Positions 25,110 to 33,369 of a DNA stretch of 64,000 bases are shown here, in pieces. The translations under genes and the position numbers were made by a program. This DNA comes from an uncultured Clostridium sp. GTDB lineage: Bacteria > Bacillota > Clostridia > Lachnospirales > Lachnospiraceae. The first letter of the stretch is position 1. Every line of letters begins with the position of its first letter. The DNA lies in the NCBI GenBank assembly GCA_900555045.1, contig USJW01000001.1, positions 1-64,000 of the forward strand, read 5' to 3'. The notes beneath the pieces are model-generated. The model saw only the letters and a list, made by a program, of their open reading frames with translations, was not told the DNA's origin and made no database searches.

Positions 25110-26786
25110 CTACACTTCAAATTTTTCCACTAACTCTCTCAAAATACCCGCCTGAGCCGACAGCTCTTCACTGGCAGCAGCACTCTCCTCCGAGGTGGCG
25201 GAATTGCCCTGTACAATCTCGGAAATGGCTTCCACGCTCTTGCGGATCTGGTTGATGGCATCCGCCTGCTGGACTGACAATCCGGAAATCTTTCCCACAA
25301 TCTGGTTCACCTGCCGGGCGCTTTCCACCGACTGGTCCAGCCGTTTGGCCGTCTCCGACACGCTGGTCATCCCCTCGACCACAGCCGTAGAGTTTTTCTC
25401 GATCAACCCCGCCGTCCGCTTGGAGGCCTCCGAGGTCTTGGCCGCCAGCCGTCTGACCTCACCGGCCACCACGGCGAACCCGCGCCCCGCCTCGCCGGCC
25501 CTGGAAGCCTCCACGGAGGCGTTGAGCGCCAGGATGTTGGTTCTGAAGGCGATGTCCTCGATCTCGGCCACGATGCCGTTGATCTCGTCGGAGTTGCCGC
25601 GGATCTCGCGGATGGATTTTAGGGTCTCATCCATCTGCTCGCTGCAGGCCCGAAGCCCCTTCCCCAGCTGGTCCGCCACGCGGCTGGAGTGAACCGCGTG
25701 TTCTGCGTTTGCCTGGACACCGTCCGCGATCTCGTTGATCCGGGCCGCCAGCTCCTGGACGGCACCGGCCTGCTCGGAAGCTCCCTGGGCCAGGCTCTGG
25801 GCTCCGACGGACACCTGCGCGGCTCCGCCCGACACCTGGATCGCACTGCTCGCAATCTGCCGCATGGAGGCTCGGAGCAGACTGCTGATCTCCTGGAGCG
25901 CCTCCCCCACGGCCACAAAATCGCCCTTAAATTCCACCTGCGGCTGGTAGTTTAGGTGGCCGCTGCCGAGGGCCTGCATCCCGGTCCGGATCTCCGAGAC
26001 GTACTCCTTAAGCGCACCTGCCGTGCTGCGGATATCGTCCGCAAGCTTTCCCAGCTCGTTGGTTGAGTGGTATTCCAGGTTTACGTTTAACTGACCGGCC
26101 GCGATGGCCTCCGCGGCTTTTCTCACCTGGCTGATCGGCCGCACAATGCTCTTTGTCAGTATCATGCACAAAACCGTGGAGCTGGCGACAATCACCGCCG
26201 AGGCGACCGCCACCGCCCAGATAATCCCGCTGTTGATCTCTTGGGCCCGGGCAAGACTGTCCTCCGCGTCCTTCCTGGAGAGTTCCACCACCTCGCCCAA
26301 AATGCCGCGCACCTTGGTGGACTGCTCCACGTAGTCGTCCGTGTACGCCGCCAGGGCTTCCTCGCTCTTTCCGGCCTCCCACAGGCTCAGCACCTCATTT
26401 CTCGGCGGGCCCAGTTTTTCGAACTCCACCTGCAGCTGCGCCACCTTCTCCGGGCCGCTGACGTACCCGTCCGCCAGCCGGGCGAGCCCGTCCTTCTCGG
26501 CCTCCACCAGCGCGAAGACCTCCTCGTAGTAGCCCTCCTCATCCGACAGATCATCCGAGGTCACGATCAGGACCAGAAATTTGCCCACGGACTGTAGATT
26601 GGCAATCAGCTCCTGGGAGGTCTGCACATTGGCAAAGGGCTCCGTGTAGAGCTTTTCCATCTTGCCCGCGATGTCCCGCAGGCTGGCCACCGCCACAATC
26701 ACGGTCACGCAGTAGAGCACGATGATCAGAGAGAAAGCCGCGGTCAGCTTCCGGCCGATTTTCATATTTTTAAAGTATTCTTTCAT
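25110..26786 (-). CDS. Methyl-accepting chemotaxis protein
   Basis: A 558-residue receptor. TM1 is about residues 13-34. An extracytoplasmic four-helix-bundle sensor (about 35-187) follows, then TM2 (about 188-212) and HAMP (KSIVRPISQVRKAAEAIAAGQLNV). A long cytoplasmic coiled coil has the hairpin tip EIEDIAFRTNILALNASVEASRAG split around the conserved core, ending RRLAAKTSEAS. The tip binds CheA/CheW encoded downstream. Candidate methylation-site Gln/Glu pairs occur, but no cheR or cheB gene is in the window. The ligand is unknown. Confidence 0.93.
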   Translation of the reverse strand: MKEYFKNMKIGRKLTAAFSLIIVLYCVTVIVAVASLRDIAGKMEKLYTEPFANVQTSQELIANLQSVGKFLVLIVTSDDLSDEEGYYEEVFALVEAEKDGLARLADGYVSGPEKVAQLQVEFEKLGPPRNEVLSLWEAGKSEEALAAYTDDYVEQSTKVRGILGEVVELSRKDAEDSLARAQEINSGIIWAVAVASAVIVASSTVLCMILTKSIVRPISQVRKAAEAIAAGQLNVNLEYHSTNELGKLADDIRSTAGALKEYVSEIRTGMQALGSGHLNYQPQVEFKGDFVAVGEALQEISSLLRASMRQIASSAIQVSGGAAQVSVGAQSLAQGASEQAGAVQELAARINEIADGVQANAEHAVHSSRVADQLGKGLRACSEQMDETLKSIREIRGNSDEINGIVAEIEDIAFRTNILALNASVEASRAGEAGRGFAVVAGEVRRLAAKTSEASKRTAGLIEKNSTAVVEGMTSVSETAKRLDQSVESARQVNQIVGKISGLSVQQADAINQIRKSVEAISEIVQGNSATSEESAAASEELSAQAGILRELVEKFEV

Positions 26787-26814
26787 TCTATTTCCGCCCC
26801 CGTCCCGACTGCCG

Positions 26815-27177
26815 CTATTTCAAGCAGCGCTCCACCGTCCGCATGAATTCATCTGCCTTGAACGGCTTCACAATAAAGTCGGAGGCCCCCAGCATCAGGG
26901 ACTGCCGCACCGTAGCCTCCTGGCCCACTGCTGAGCACATAATCACGCGGGTCTGGGGACTCTTCTTAAGCAACAGCTCCAACACTTCCAGGCCGGATTT
27001 TCCCGGCATCGTGATGTCTAGCAGCACCAGGTCCGGGGCAAAGCGGTCGAAGAGCTCCAGGGCTTCGTCCCCGTCCTTCGCCTCCTCGATCTCGGCATAT
27101 CCTCCCTCGGTCAGGATCTTCCTGATCATCTTCCTCATAAACATCGCGTCATCAACTACCAGAATTTTTTTCCCCAT
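26815..27177 (-). CDS. cheY: CheY-like single-domain response regulator
   Basis: A 120-residue receiver with the acidic pair D9-D10 (VVDDA), phospho-acceptor D54 (VLLDITMPG), the T/S switch region CSAVGQEA and lysine in FIVKPF. There is no output domain, as in CheY. It is the first gene of the leftward chemosensory operon, with the MCP gene 28 bp downstream. A flagellar motor target is not evident in the window. Confidence 0.9.
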   Translation of the reverse strand: MGKKILVVDDAMFMRKMIRKILTEGGYAEIEEAKDGDEALELFDRFAPDLVLLDITMPGKSGLEVLELLLKKSPQTRVIMCSAVGQEATVRQSLMLGASDFIVKPFKADEFMRTVERCLK

Positions 27178-27325
27178 AAACGCCCCTCTGCTTCATATTA
27201 ATTTTACAGACATTTTGTCCTGTATACACACTATCTTAATCATACTTGATTCGGCAGGAAAACACAAGCATGATTCCAAAAAAACCCAGTGCCGGAATGT
27301 TCTAAGAAAGATACATTGTGTGCTC

Positions 27326-27354
27326 TTGACAATCCGTTTTTTTCTCCCTATAAT
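27326..27354 (+). promoter_or_regulatory. Perfect consensus sigma-A promoter for marR-MATE
   Basis: TTGACA (27326-27331), 17-bp spacer, TATAAT (27349-27354): both boxes match consensus fully. Confidence 0.9.
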
Positions 27355-27367
27355 CGTTGAGTAATGC

Positions 27368-27390
27368 AACAGTTGTATTTTACAACCGTT
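27368..27390. promoter_or_regulatory. MarR operator-like palindrome
   Basis: AACAGTTGTA-TTT-TACAACCGTT: 10-bp half-sites matching at 9 of 10 positions around a 3-bp spacer. It sits just downstream of the predicted transcription start and before the ribosome site, ideal for autorepression by the MarR protein encoded next. Confidence 0.7.
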
Positions 27391-27406
27391 CGGGATGGGA
27401 GGAGAA

Positions 27407-27844
27407 ATGAACCGCTATATTGGAATTTACCGGCGATGTGAGCTGCACTATATCCGGGAGGAACTGGAAAAATATGGGCTTACGTCCCTGGAAGGGCGCC
27501 TGATCCCCCTGATGAGGGACAAATGTGTCAGCCAGGAAGAGCTGTGCTGCATGATGAACCTGGACAAGGGCCGGATCGCCAGGGCCATGTCCCTTCTGGA
27601 GGAAAAAGAGTTAGTGTACCGACACGTAAACGAAAAAAACCGCCGTCAGAAGCTGGTGTCCCTGACAGAGGCGGGTGTCTCTATGCTTGAAAAAATTGAG
27701 GAAATTTACAGCGCGTGGGATGAAATCTGCTACACCGGTTTTACCGAGGAGGAAAAACGGCTGCACCGGGATCTGTTCCAGAGAATGACCGAGAACGCTG
27801 TGGAATATCGACGAAAGAACGGAGGATGTGTAAATCATGGTTAA
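27407..27844 (+). CDS. MarR-family transcriptional regulator
   Basis: A 145-residue winged-helix protein. The DNA-binding core is SQEELCCMMNLDKGRIARAMSLLEEKELVYRHVNEKNRRQKLVSLTEAG, with the wing RxxxxxNRRQKL typical for MarR. The start is the ATG with GGAGGAGA directly upstream; a start four codons earlier would overlap that site. It overlaps the following MATE gene by 8 bp. Likely it represses its own operon through the palindrome at 27368-27390 and is relieved by a pump substrate. Confidence 0.9.
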   Translation: MNRYIGIYRRCELHYIREELEKYGLTSLEGRLIPLMRDKCVSQEELCCMMNLDKGRIARAMSLLEEKELVYRHVNEKNRRQKLVSLTEAGVSMLEKIEEIYSAWDEICYTGFTEEEKRLHRDLFQRMTENAVEYRRKNGGCVNHG

Positions 27845-29192
27845 GAATCTTACGGAGGGCAATCCGTTAAAATTGCTGTTTTTCTTTGCGCTGCCGATGG
27901 TGGTGGGAAACCTCTTCCAGCAGCTCTACAACATGGTGGACTCCATGGTGGTGGGCCGTTTTGTGGGCGAGGACGCCCTGGCCGCGGTGGGCTCCTCCTT
28001 CCCGGTGGTGTTTCTGGCCGTGGCCATCGCGGCCGGCCTGTCCATGGGATGTACGGTGGTGATCTCCCAGCTCTTCGGCGCCGGCCAGATCCGGGAGATG
28101 AAGGTCACCGTGTCCACCGCCCTCATCACGCTGGGCGTGGTGGGAATTGTGATCATGGGAATCGGCGAGGTCATCTCTGAGCCGCTCCTCAGACTGCTTG
28201 GCACGGCGGAGGACATCATGCCCGACTCCCTGTCCTACCTGCGAATCTACTTCGGCGGCGCCGTGTTCCTGTTCCTCTATAACTCCCTAAACGGCATCTA
28301 CAACGCTCTGGGCGACAGCAACACGCCCCTGCGCTTTCTGATGATCTCCGCCCTGACCAACATCGTGCTGGACTTACTCTTCGTGATCAAGTTTAACATG
28401 GGCGTCGCCGGCGTGGCATGGGCGACACTGATCGCCCAGGGCATGTGCGCCTTCATCTCCTTCTTCGTGCTGGTCCGCCGCCTGCGCCGGATGGAGAACG
28501 AGGAGTCCATGCGGGACGTGAAATTCACCTTCTTTGAGCTCCCCGCCGCCCGCCGCATCGCCAAGATCGGAATCCCCTCCATGCTGCAGCAGTCCATCGT
28601 GTCCCTCAGCATGATGTTCATGCAGGGCCTGGTAAACTCCTACGGAAAGGTGTTCGTGGCCGGGTACACCGCTGCCACCAAGATCGACACCCTGGCCATG
28701 CTGCCCAACATGAACTTCTCCAACGCCATGTCCAGCTACACGGCCCAGAACATCGGCGCCCGCAGGGAGGACCGGGTGCACCAGGGCTACAAGGCCTGCA
28801 TGTTCATGGTGCTGATCTTCTCCCTGGTCATCACCCTCATCATCTACCTGTTCGGACCGCAGCTCCTCGGCCTGTTCCTGAACCAGGGCGCTGAGGGAAG
28901 CGCAATGAGCTACGGCTTAAGCTACATGAAGACCGTTTCCGTGTTCTACATACTGATGGGCTTTCTGTTCGTGGGCAACGGCCTGCTGCGCGGCGCAGGC
29001 GACATGGGAGCGTTCATGTTAAGCTCCATGTCCAACCTGTTCTCCCGCGTGGCCGTGGCCTACCTGCTGGCACACTTTATCGGCGCCAGCGCCATCTGGT
29101 GGTCCATCCCCATCGGCTGGGGCATCGGATCCATCTTCTCCTTCCTGCGCGTGAAGAGCGGGAAATGGCGTCTGTCACGGTTGGTCGATTAA
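27837..29192 (+). CDS. MATE-family multidrug antiporter (2 of 3)
   Basis: A 451-residue membrane protein with about 12 hydrophobic segments. MVKNLTEGNPLKLLFFFALPMVVGNLFQQLYNMVDSMVVGRF is the classic N terminus of this group, and the second repeat begins at IPSMLQQSIVSLSMMFMQGLVNSYG. It is co-transcribed and translationally coupled with the MarR regulator, which suggests an inducible drug or metabolite exporter. It ends 11 bp from the convergent DUF364 gene with no room for a separate terminator. Confidence 0.92.
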   Translation: MVKNLTEGNPLKLLFFFALPMVVGNLFQQLYNMVDSMVVGRFVGEDALAAVGSSFPVVFLAVAIAAGLSMGCTVVISQLFGAGQIREMKVTVSTALITLGVVGIVIMGIGEVISEPLLRLLGTAEDIMPDSLSYLRIYFGGAVFLFLYNSLNGIYNALGDSNTPLRFLMISALTNIVLDLLFVIKFNMGVAGVAWATLIAQGMCAFISFFVLVRRLRRMENEESMRDVKFTFFELPAARRIAKIGIPSMLQQSIVSLSMMFMQGLVNSYGKVFVAGYTAATKIDTLAMLPNMNFSNAMSSYTAQNIGARREDRVHQGYKACMFMVLIFSLVITLIIYLFGPQLLGLFLNQGAEGSAMSYGLSYMKTVSVFYILMGFLFVGNGLLRGAGDMGAFMLSSMSNLFSRVAVAYLLAHFIGASAIWWSIPIGWGIGSIFSFLRVKSGKWRLSRLVD

Positions 29193-29203
29193 AACCCCAT
29201 CAT

Positions 29204-29950
29204 CTACACGCAGTCCGCAAAGCACAGGCGTTTGAGCCCCATGAGCGGGGCTGCGCCCGCGAGGGAGGTGCCGTAAAAGAGCACCTCCTTTTTGATGTCC
29301 AAAAAGTTCACGATGGTCCCGTTGCAGACCGTGCTCCCGGTGACCAGCACCAGGTCCGCCCACTCAAGCACCGCGCTCTCAAAATCCCGCTCGCCGTGCT
29401 CCACCGTGACGCCGCTTTTTACCTGCCCCACGTTGTCCGGGTTTAGGTCCAGAACGCGCACTTTAAAGGCGGCCGAGAGCCGCTCCAGCATGGCCGGCTG
29501 ATAGCCCACCAGAGCGATCCTGGGACTGCCATACGTTGTCCGGATATACTCCTCCACCATGGCGGCGCAGCGCTCCGGCCCCTCATTCTTACAGTGGACC
29601 GTCCCGTCCGCCCGGCCCAGATGGGCCATCACCGCGTTTATTGCCGCGATGAAGATCCCCCTGGCGTGGGGATCGCCCAGGAGATCCAGCGTTTCTAGCT
29701 CCCTAAAGGTCCCGCTCCAGACCGCCGGGGCGTCGGTGAACGCCTGCCCAAGGCTCCCACGGCACGCGGCCTGCACCATCACGTCCTTCCCCGTCAGGAT
29801 CGGGAAATCCTTGCGCTTCGTCTCCCCGATGGCCTCCCTGGCGGTCAACGCCTTCGTGGAGACGCAGAGCTCCTCGTCGGAGAGCCCTGCCTCCCAGACC
29901 ACGTCAAAGAAGCGGGTTTTCAGTGTCTGATAAAACAATTCCTGCGTCAT
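29204..29950 (-). CDS. DUF364-type putative metal-chelate-binding protein
   Basis: A 248-residue cytoplasmic protein. The C-terminal Rossmann-like half has IALVGYQPAMLERL, VRVLDLNPDNVGQ and VLVTGSTVCNGTIVNFLDI..VLFYGTSLAGAAPLMGLKRLC, as in the DUF364/putative heavy-metal chelation family. An N-terminal DUF4213-like region is plausible (ALTAREAIGETKRKDFPILTGKDVMVQA). Members often sit near metal or corrinoid transport genes, but none is visible here. The start was chosen at the ATG preceded by GGGAGGAAGAGAC. Confidence 0.8.
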   Translation of the reverse strand: MTQELFYQTLKTRFFDVVWEAGLSDEELCVSTKALTAREAIGETKRKDFPILTGKDVMVQAACRGSLGQAFTDAPAVWSGTFRELETLDLLGDPHARGIFIAAINAVMAHLGRADGTVHCKNEGPERCAAMVEEYIRTTYGSPRIALVGYQPAMLERLSAAFKVRVLDLNPDNVGQVKSGVTVEHGERDFESAVLEWADLVLVTGSTVCNGTIVNFLDIKKEVLFYGTSLAGAAPLMGLKRLCFADCV

Positions 29951-30090
29951 GTCTCTTCCTCCCAATCATTCATAAACCTAGGATGCCGCATTTCCCGCAG
30001 GATGTCAACCGGTAGTTTCTTATTTTGCCGCAGGGCGGGCTCGATATCCCATCACCGTTCTCTCCGCCCCCCCCCCCTTACATTTTGGCG

Positions 30091-30118
30091 AAAAAAAGAG
30101 CGGCTGTCACAGCCGCTC
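30091..30118 (-). terminator. Intrinsic terminator overlapping the hemerythrin stop codon
   Basis: GAGCGGCTG / CAGCCGCTC is a perfect 9-bp stem whose 3-nt loop is exactly the TGA stop codon (30109-30107), followed by seven T. To its left is an 11-C run (30067-30077) of no evident function. Confidence 0.9.
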
Positions 30119-30529
30119 CTCATTGTTCCTCATAAACTTATACTCCGCCACAGAGCGGTCAAAGCTCCGGATGTGGTAGTAAAGCCACTCGGTCACGTTC
30201 TTGTTCACCTGGTCCACAAACGCTTTCGTGGGGCCCTCCTGCTCCTCCAGCATCTCATGGAGCTCCTCCACGGTCTTTCGCAGCTCCTCGTGTTTCTTTT
30301 TGTGCTCCTCGATTCCGGGATAGCCGATCTCCGCCTGGAGCGCTTCCTCCTCGCCGAAGTGGTATTCCGTGTAGTCCGCCAGATAGTTTAACATCTTTAC
30401 GGCGGCCCGAAGGTCCGTCTCCTCCTCGCAGCTCTTCAGCAGATCGTTGATTTTTCCGATCAGTTCTCTGTGCTGAGAATCGATCAGCTCGTTTCCGGTC
30501 ACCAGCGTATCATCAAATTCCGCGTACAT
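30107..30529 (-). CDS. Bacteriohemerythrin
   Basis: A 140-residue four-helix-bundle oxygen-binding protein. The di-iron ligands all seem present: H20 (DSQH), H57 and E61 (YHFGEEE), H76 and H80 (EEHKKKH), H119 (YYHIRSFD) and D124. In anaerobes such proteins bind or deliver O2 or protect iron enzymes. There is no fused MCP domain. It is monocistronic, with a terminator built over its stop codon. Upstream (30530-30655) nothing distinctive is seen. Confidence 0.92.
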   Translation of the reverse strand: MYAEFDDTLVTGNELIDSQHRELIGKINDLLKSCEEETDLRAAVKMLNYLADYTEYHFGEEEALQAEIGYPGIEEHKKKHEELRKTVEELHEMLEEQEGPTKAFVDQVNKNVTEWLYYHIRSFDRSVAEYKFMRNNEERL

Positions 30530-30655
30530 ATGCAGCCCTCCTCAATTCTTTTGTTGGTTACAGTGTACCACGCCAGGCGGTGTTTTGCTATGACAAATGC
30601 AACAGTTTCCATTTATTTCATATTATTTCATAAAATTGCTCGCTCCGCGCGCCTC

Positions 30656-32014
30656 TCAGGCCTTCGCTCCCCGCTCCAGGATCTGGCGGCCCTTATGCCT
30701 CATGAACCAAAAATAGTAGGGGACCTCCAGGAGCAGCATCATGCTCCAGCCGATGGCGCAGGCGTAGGCCGCCCCCTGCATCCCCATCCTGGGCGCCAGG
30801 AGGTACACGAAGATCACCCGGATGCTGGTCTGGGTGAAGGTTCCAAGAAGCGTGATGCTCATGTTGCCCATGCCCCGGAAGAAGCCCTGGATTCCGTTGG
30901 TGAAGGCCGGAAACAGGTAGAAGAACGCCATCAGGGCCAGGTAGTTGCTGCCCAGCGACACGATGGCCTCGTTGCCCTCGGTGACAAACAGGCGCATCAC
31001 CGGCTCCCGGACCAAAGTGATCACCGCGCAGATGAACACCCAGTAGCAGGCCTCCAGAAACAGGCCGCAGGCAAATCCCCGGCCGATGCGCTCCTTCTTT
31101 TTCGCCCCGCGGTTCTGGGCCACGAAGGTGGTGATTCCGTGGGAGATGCTCTGCTCCGGCGTGAACGCGTAGTCGTCCACCCGGTTCACCGCGTTGAAGG
31201 CGGCGATCATGTCCACGCCCAGGGGATTGATGGCCCCCTGGATCAACAGCTTCCCGATGGGCTGGCAGGACTGCTGCAGCGCCGTCACGCTGCCGTAGCG
31301 AAGCGTCTGTTTCAACAGGCTCAGGTCCATCCGGAACTCGCCCTTTCGCAGCTGCAGCATGGGGATCTTCCGGTACACATATCCGATACACAGGAGGGCC
31401 GACGCCGCCTCGGCGATCACCGTGGTGGTGGCGGAGCAGACGATTCCAAAGCCCAGGCCGCCGATAAAGATCAGGTCCAGCACCGCGTTTAAGATGGAGG
31501 AGAACGCCAGGAATTTGAGCGGCGTCTTGGAGTCCCCCACGCTCTTTAAGGCGGAGGAGACCGCGTTGTAGAAGTAGGTGAACGGCGCGCCCAGGAAAAT
31601 GATCCGCAGGTAGGTGGATGCCATGCCGAGGAGCTCCTGCGGCACGTTCAGCGCCCGCAATAAGGGCTTTGCGAGGAGAACGCCCAGAAGCGCCACGATC
31701 AGCGAGAAATAGCAGCCGAAAATCACCGTGGTGGACATCTCCCGCTTCAGCTTCTCCTCCTCCCCTGCCCCGAAGAATTCACTCATCAGCACGGAGGCCC
31801 CCATGCAGATGCCGGAGATCCCCAGGATGACGATGCTCATCACCGGGTTTGCGGTGCCCTCTGCCGCCAGCGCCTCTTTCCCGATAAAGCGGCCCGCAAT
31901 GATGGAGTCCACCACATTGTAGGTCAGCTGAAACAGGTTCCCCAGGATCAGCGGTACCGAGTAATTCACCAGATGCCTGGGGATACTCCCCTCTGTCATA
32001 TTTACGGTTGCCAT
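30656..32014 (-). CDS. MATE-family multidrug antiporter (3 of 3)
   Basis: A 452-residue membrane protein with about 12 hydrophobic segments, starting MATVNMTEGSIPRHLVNYSVPLILGNLFQLTYNVVDSIIAGRF. The second half begins near TLRYGSVTALQQSCQPIGKLLIQGAINPLG. The start was set at the ATG with GAGGAGA 8 bases upstream; an in-frame extension of 20 residues is Arg-rich and unlikely. It forms a single-gene unit with a small palindrome upstream. It belongs to a different MATE subgroup from the other two, judging by the loops. Confidence 0.9.
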   Translation of the reverse strand: MATVNMTEGSIPRHLVNYSVPLILGNLFQLTYNVVDSIIAGRFIGKEALAAEGTANPVMSIVILGISGICMGASVLMSEFFGAGEEEKLKREMSTTVIFGCYFSLIVALLGVLLAKPLLRALNVPQELLGMASTYLRIIFLGAPFTYFYNAVSSALKSVGDSKTPLKFLAFSSILNAVLDLIFIGGLGFGIVCSATTTVIAEAASALLCIGYVYRKIPMLQLRKGEFRMDLSLLKQTLRYGSVTALQQSCQPIGKLLIQGAINPLGVDMIAAFNAVNRVDDYAFTPEQSISHGITTFVAQNRGAKKKERIGRGFACGLFLEACYWVFICAVITLVREPVMRLFVTEGNEAIVSLGSNYLALMAFFYLFPAFTNGIQGFFRGMGNMSITLLGTFTQTSIRVIFVYLLAPRMGMQGAAYACAIGWSMMLLLEVPYYFWFMRHKGRQILERGAKA

Positions 32015-32133
32015 GGTCAACTTCTCCTCGCCGCACCCGCTCATCGCAGCGGCCCGCCGGAGTCTAAGTCTCACCCCGACTTGGAATCAGAATTCAATTC
32101 CGATTTTGATTCCGATTCCGCCGCGCCGCCATT

Positions 32134-32149
32134 ATGTAAGTGCTTACAT
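32134..32149. promoter_or_regulatory. Operator-like palindrome upstream of the third MATE gene
   Basis: ATGTAAG-TG-CTTACAT is a perfect 7-bp inverted repeat with a 2-bp spacer, 120 bp upstream of the MATE start and 65 bp past the end of the GntR gene. The binding protein is unknown. Nearby (32085-32120) are short GATTCCGATT-like direct repeats. Confidence 0.4.
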
Positions 32150-32214
32150 TTTATCTGTCATCATTATAATCCAGGAGGTTTAAAAGCGCAAGCGGTTTTT
32201 GCCCGGAAATGCCA

Positions 32215-32970
32215 TCAGGAATTCTCCTGCTCCCCAAGCCCCGCCGCCAGGTGCATCTCGAACAGCTCCACCGGGATATAGTGCTTGCTGGACACCACAA
32301 TCCGCCGGCTGCCGTCGTAAACCGTCTCCTGGATCAGTATAAACGCGGATTCCGGGGACAGCGTGTACTTGACTGCCGTGAAATTTCCCGTGGTGGTGTA
32401 GGAGAACGCGCAGGTGCTGCCGTACTCCCCCTCATAGAGGGCGGTCTCCAGGAAGGCCTCAAGCTCCTTGGGACGGCTTAAATCCACCTGCTTTTCCCCG
32501 ATCACCTCGATGGGGATAAAGCTGAGCGAGTAGGCCATGGCTCCCTGCCCCTGGCGGTAATAGCGGTCCGCGATCACCACGGCCGCGGGCTTCTGCCCCA
32601 GGGTCTGGGCGATCGCCTCCGTGGGCGGCTCGATGCGAAACTCCAGCTCCACCGCCTCGGACTCCTGGGCGCAGCAGCTGTAAACCGGATGACGCATGTA
32701 TAGCGCCCCGATGGTGCCGGTGCTGCGGGAGGGCGCGCAGATATAGTTTCCCTTTCCCCGCACGTTGCGCACCAGATGGTCCTCCTTGAGCAGCGCCAAC
32801 GCCCTGCGCAGGGTCATGCGGCTCACCGAGAGCTGCTCCGCCAGCACCGGCTCGGAGGGCAGCTGGCTCCCCGGCGGATACACCCCCTCCCCAATCAGCC
32901 GGTATAGCTGGTCATACACCTTGACGTGCTTCAGCTTTGTCACTTTTTTCTTGTCTGTCTGCAGTTCCAT
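32215..32970 (-). CDS. GntR-family (HutC/UTRA) transcriptional regulator
   Basis: A 251-residue repressor. The N-terminal winged helix has KVYDQLYRLIGEGVYPPGSQLPSEPVLAEQLSVSRMTLRRALALLKEDHLV. The C-terminal UTRA ligand-binding domain (about 85-245) has ADRYYRQGQGAMAYSLSFIPIEV and ETVYDGSRRIVVSSKHYIP. The start has AGGAG 7 bases upstream. It is divergent from udp-cdd across a 399-bp region with repeated ACAAGT/ACTTGT elements. A role as nucleoside-responsive repressor of those genes is inferred. Confidence 0.9.
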   Translation of the reverse strand: MELQTDKKKVTKLKHVKVYDQLYRLIGEGVYPPGSQLPSEPVLAEQLSVSRMTLRRALALLKEDHLVRNVRGKGNYICAPSRSTGTIGALYMRHPVYSCCAQESEAVELEFRIEPPTEAIAQTLGQKPAAVVIADRYYRQGQGAMAYSLSFIPIEVIGEKQVDLSRPKELEAFLETALYEGEYGSTCAFSYTTTGNFTAVKYTLSPESAFILIQETVYDGSRRIVVSSKHYIPVELFEMHLAAGLGEQENS

Positions 32971-33369
32971 CGTCCCGCTCCTCCCCATTTTCTACGTCCT
33001 AGTTTATACAACTTGGCGGACAATTGCAAGATTTTTTGCGGTGTACGCCAGGGGAATATTGATACAAATATCTGCATATCTTATACTGCGGCTGTACGGC
33101 GCCTCTGCACTTGTCTAAAATATTGCGTTGTTTTTCTCGAATACGCTCAGTTCTCGCCCGGTTTTTCAACATTTTCCACAGTTTTGCCCGTTCATATTTT
33201 GCATATTTTTCTATTGATTTTAGACAAGTTAGATGATATTATACAAGTCATGAGATACCATTTGCGATGCAGACAAATTCATCCCTGCCTTTGGCCGGCA
33301 AAGGCGCGGTCGCTGCGCTGCCGGATCCCGGGGTAGGATGAGCCAACAAAGAAAAAAGGAGAATCAGCC
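32971..33369. promoter_or_regulatory. Divergent GntR / udp control region with candidate operators
   Basis: The 399-bp gene-free stretch contains ACTTGTCTAAAAT (33109-33121) and its exact reverse complement ATTTTAGACAAGT (33217-33229). It also has ATTATACAAGT (33238-33248) and AGTTTATACAACTT (33001-33014). A rightward promoter TTGATT-17-TATTAT (33214-33242) overlaps the last two rightward elements, so binding there would block udp transcription. Which protein binds is inferred, not shown. Confidence 0.55.
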
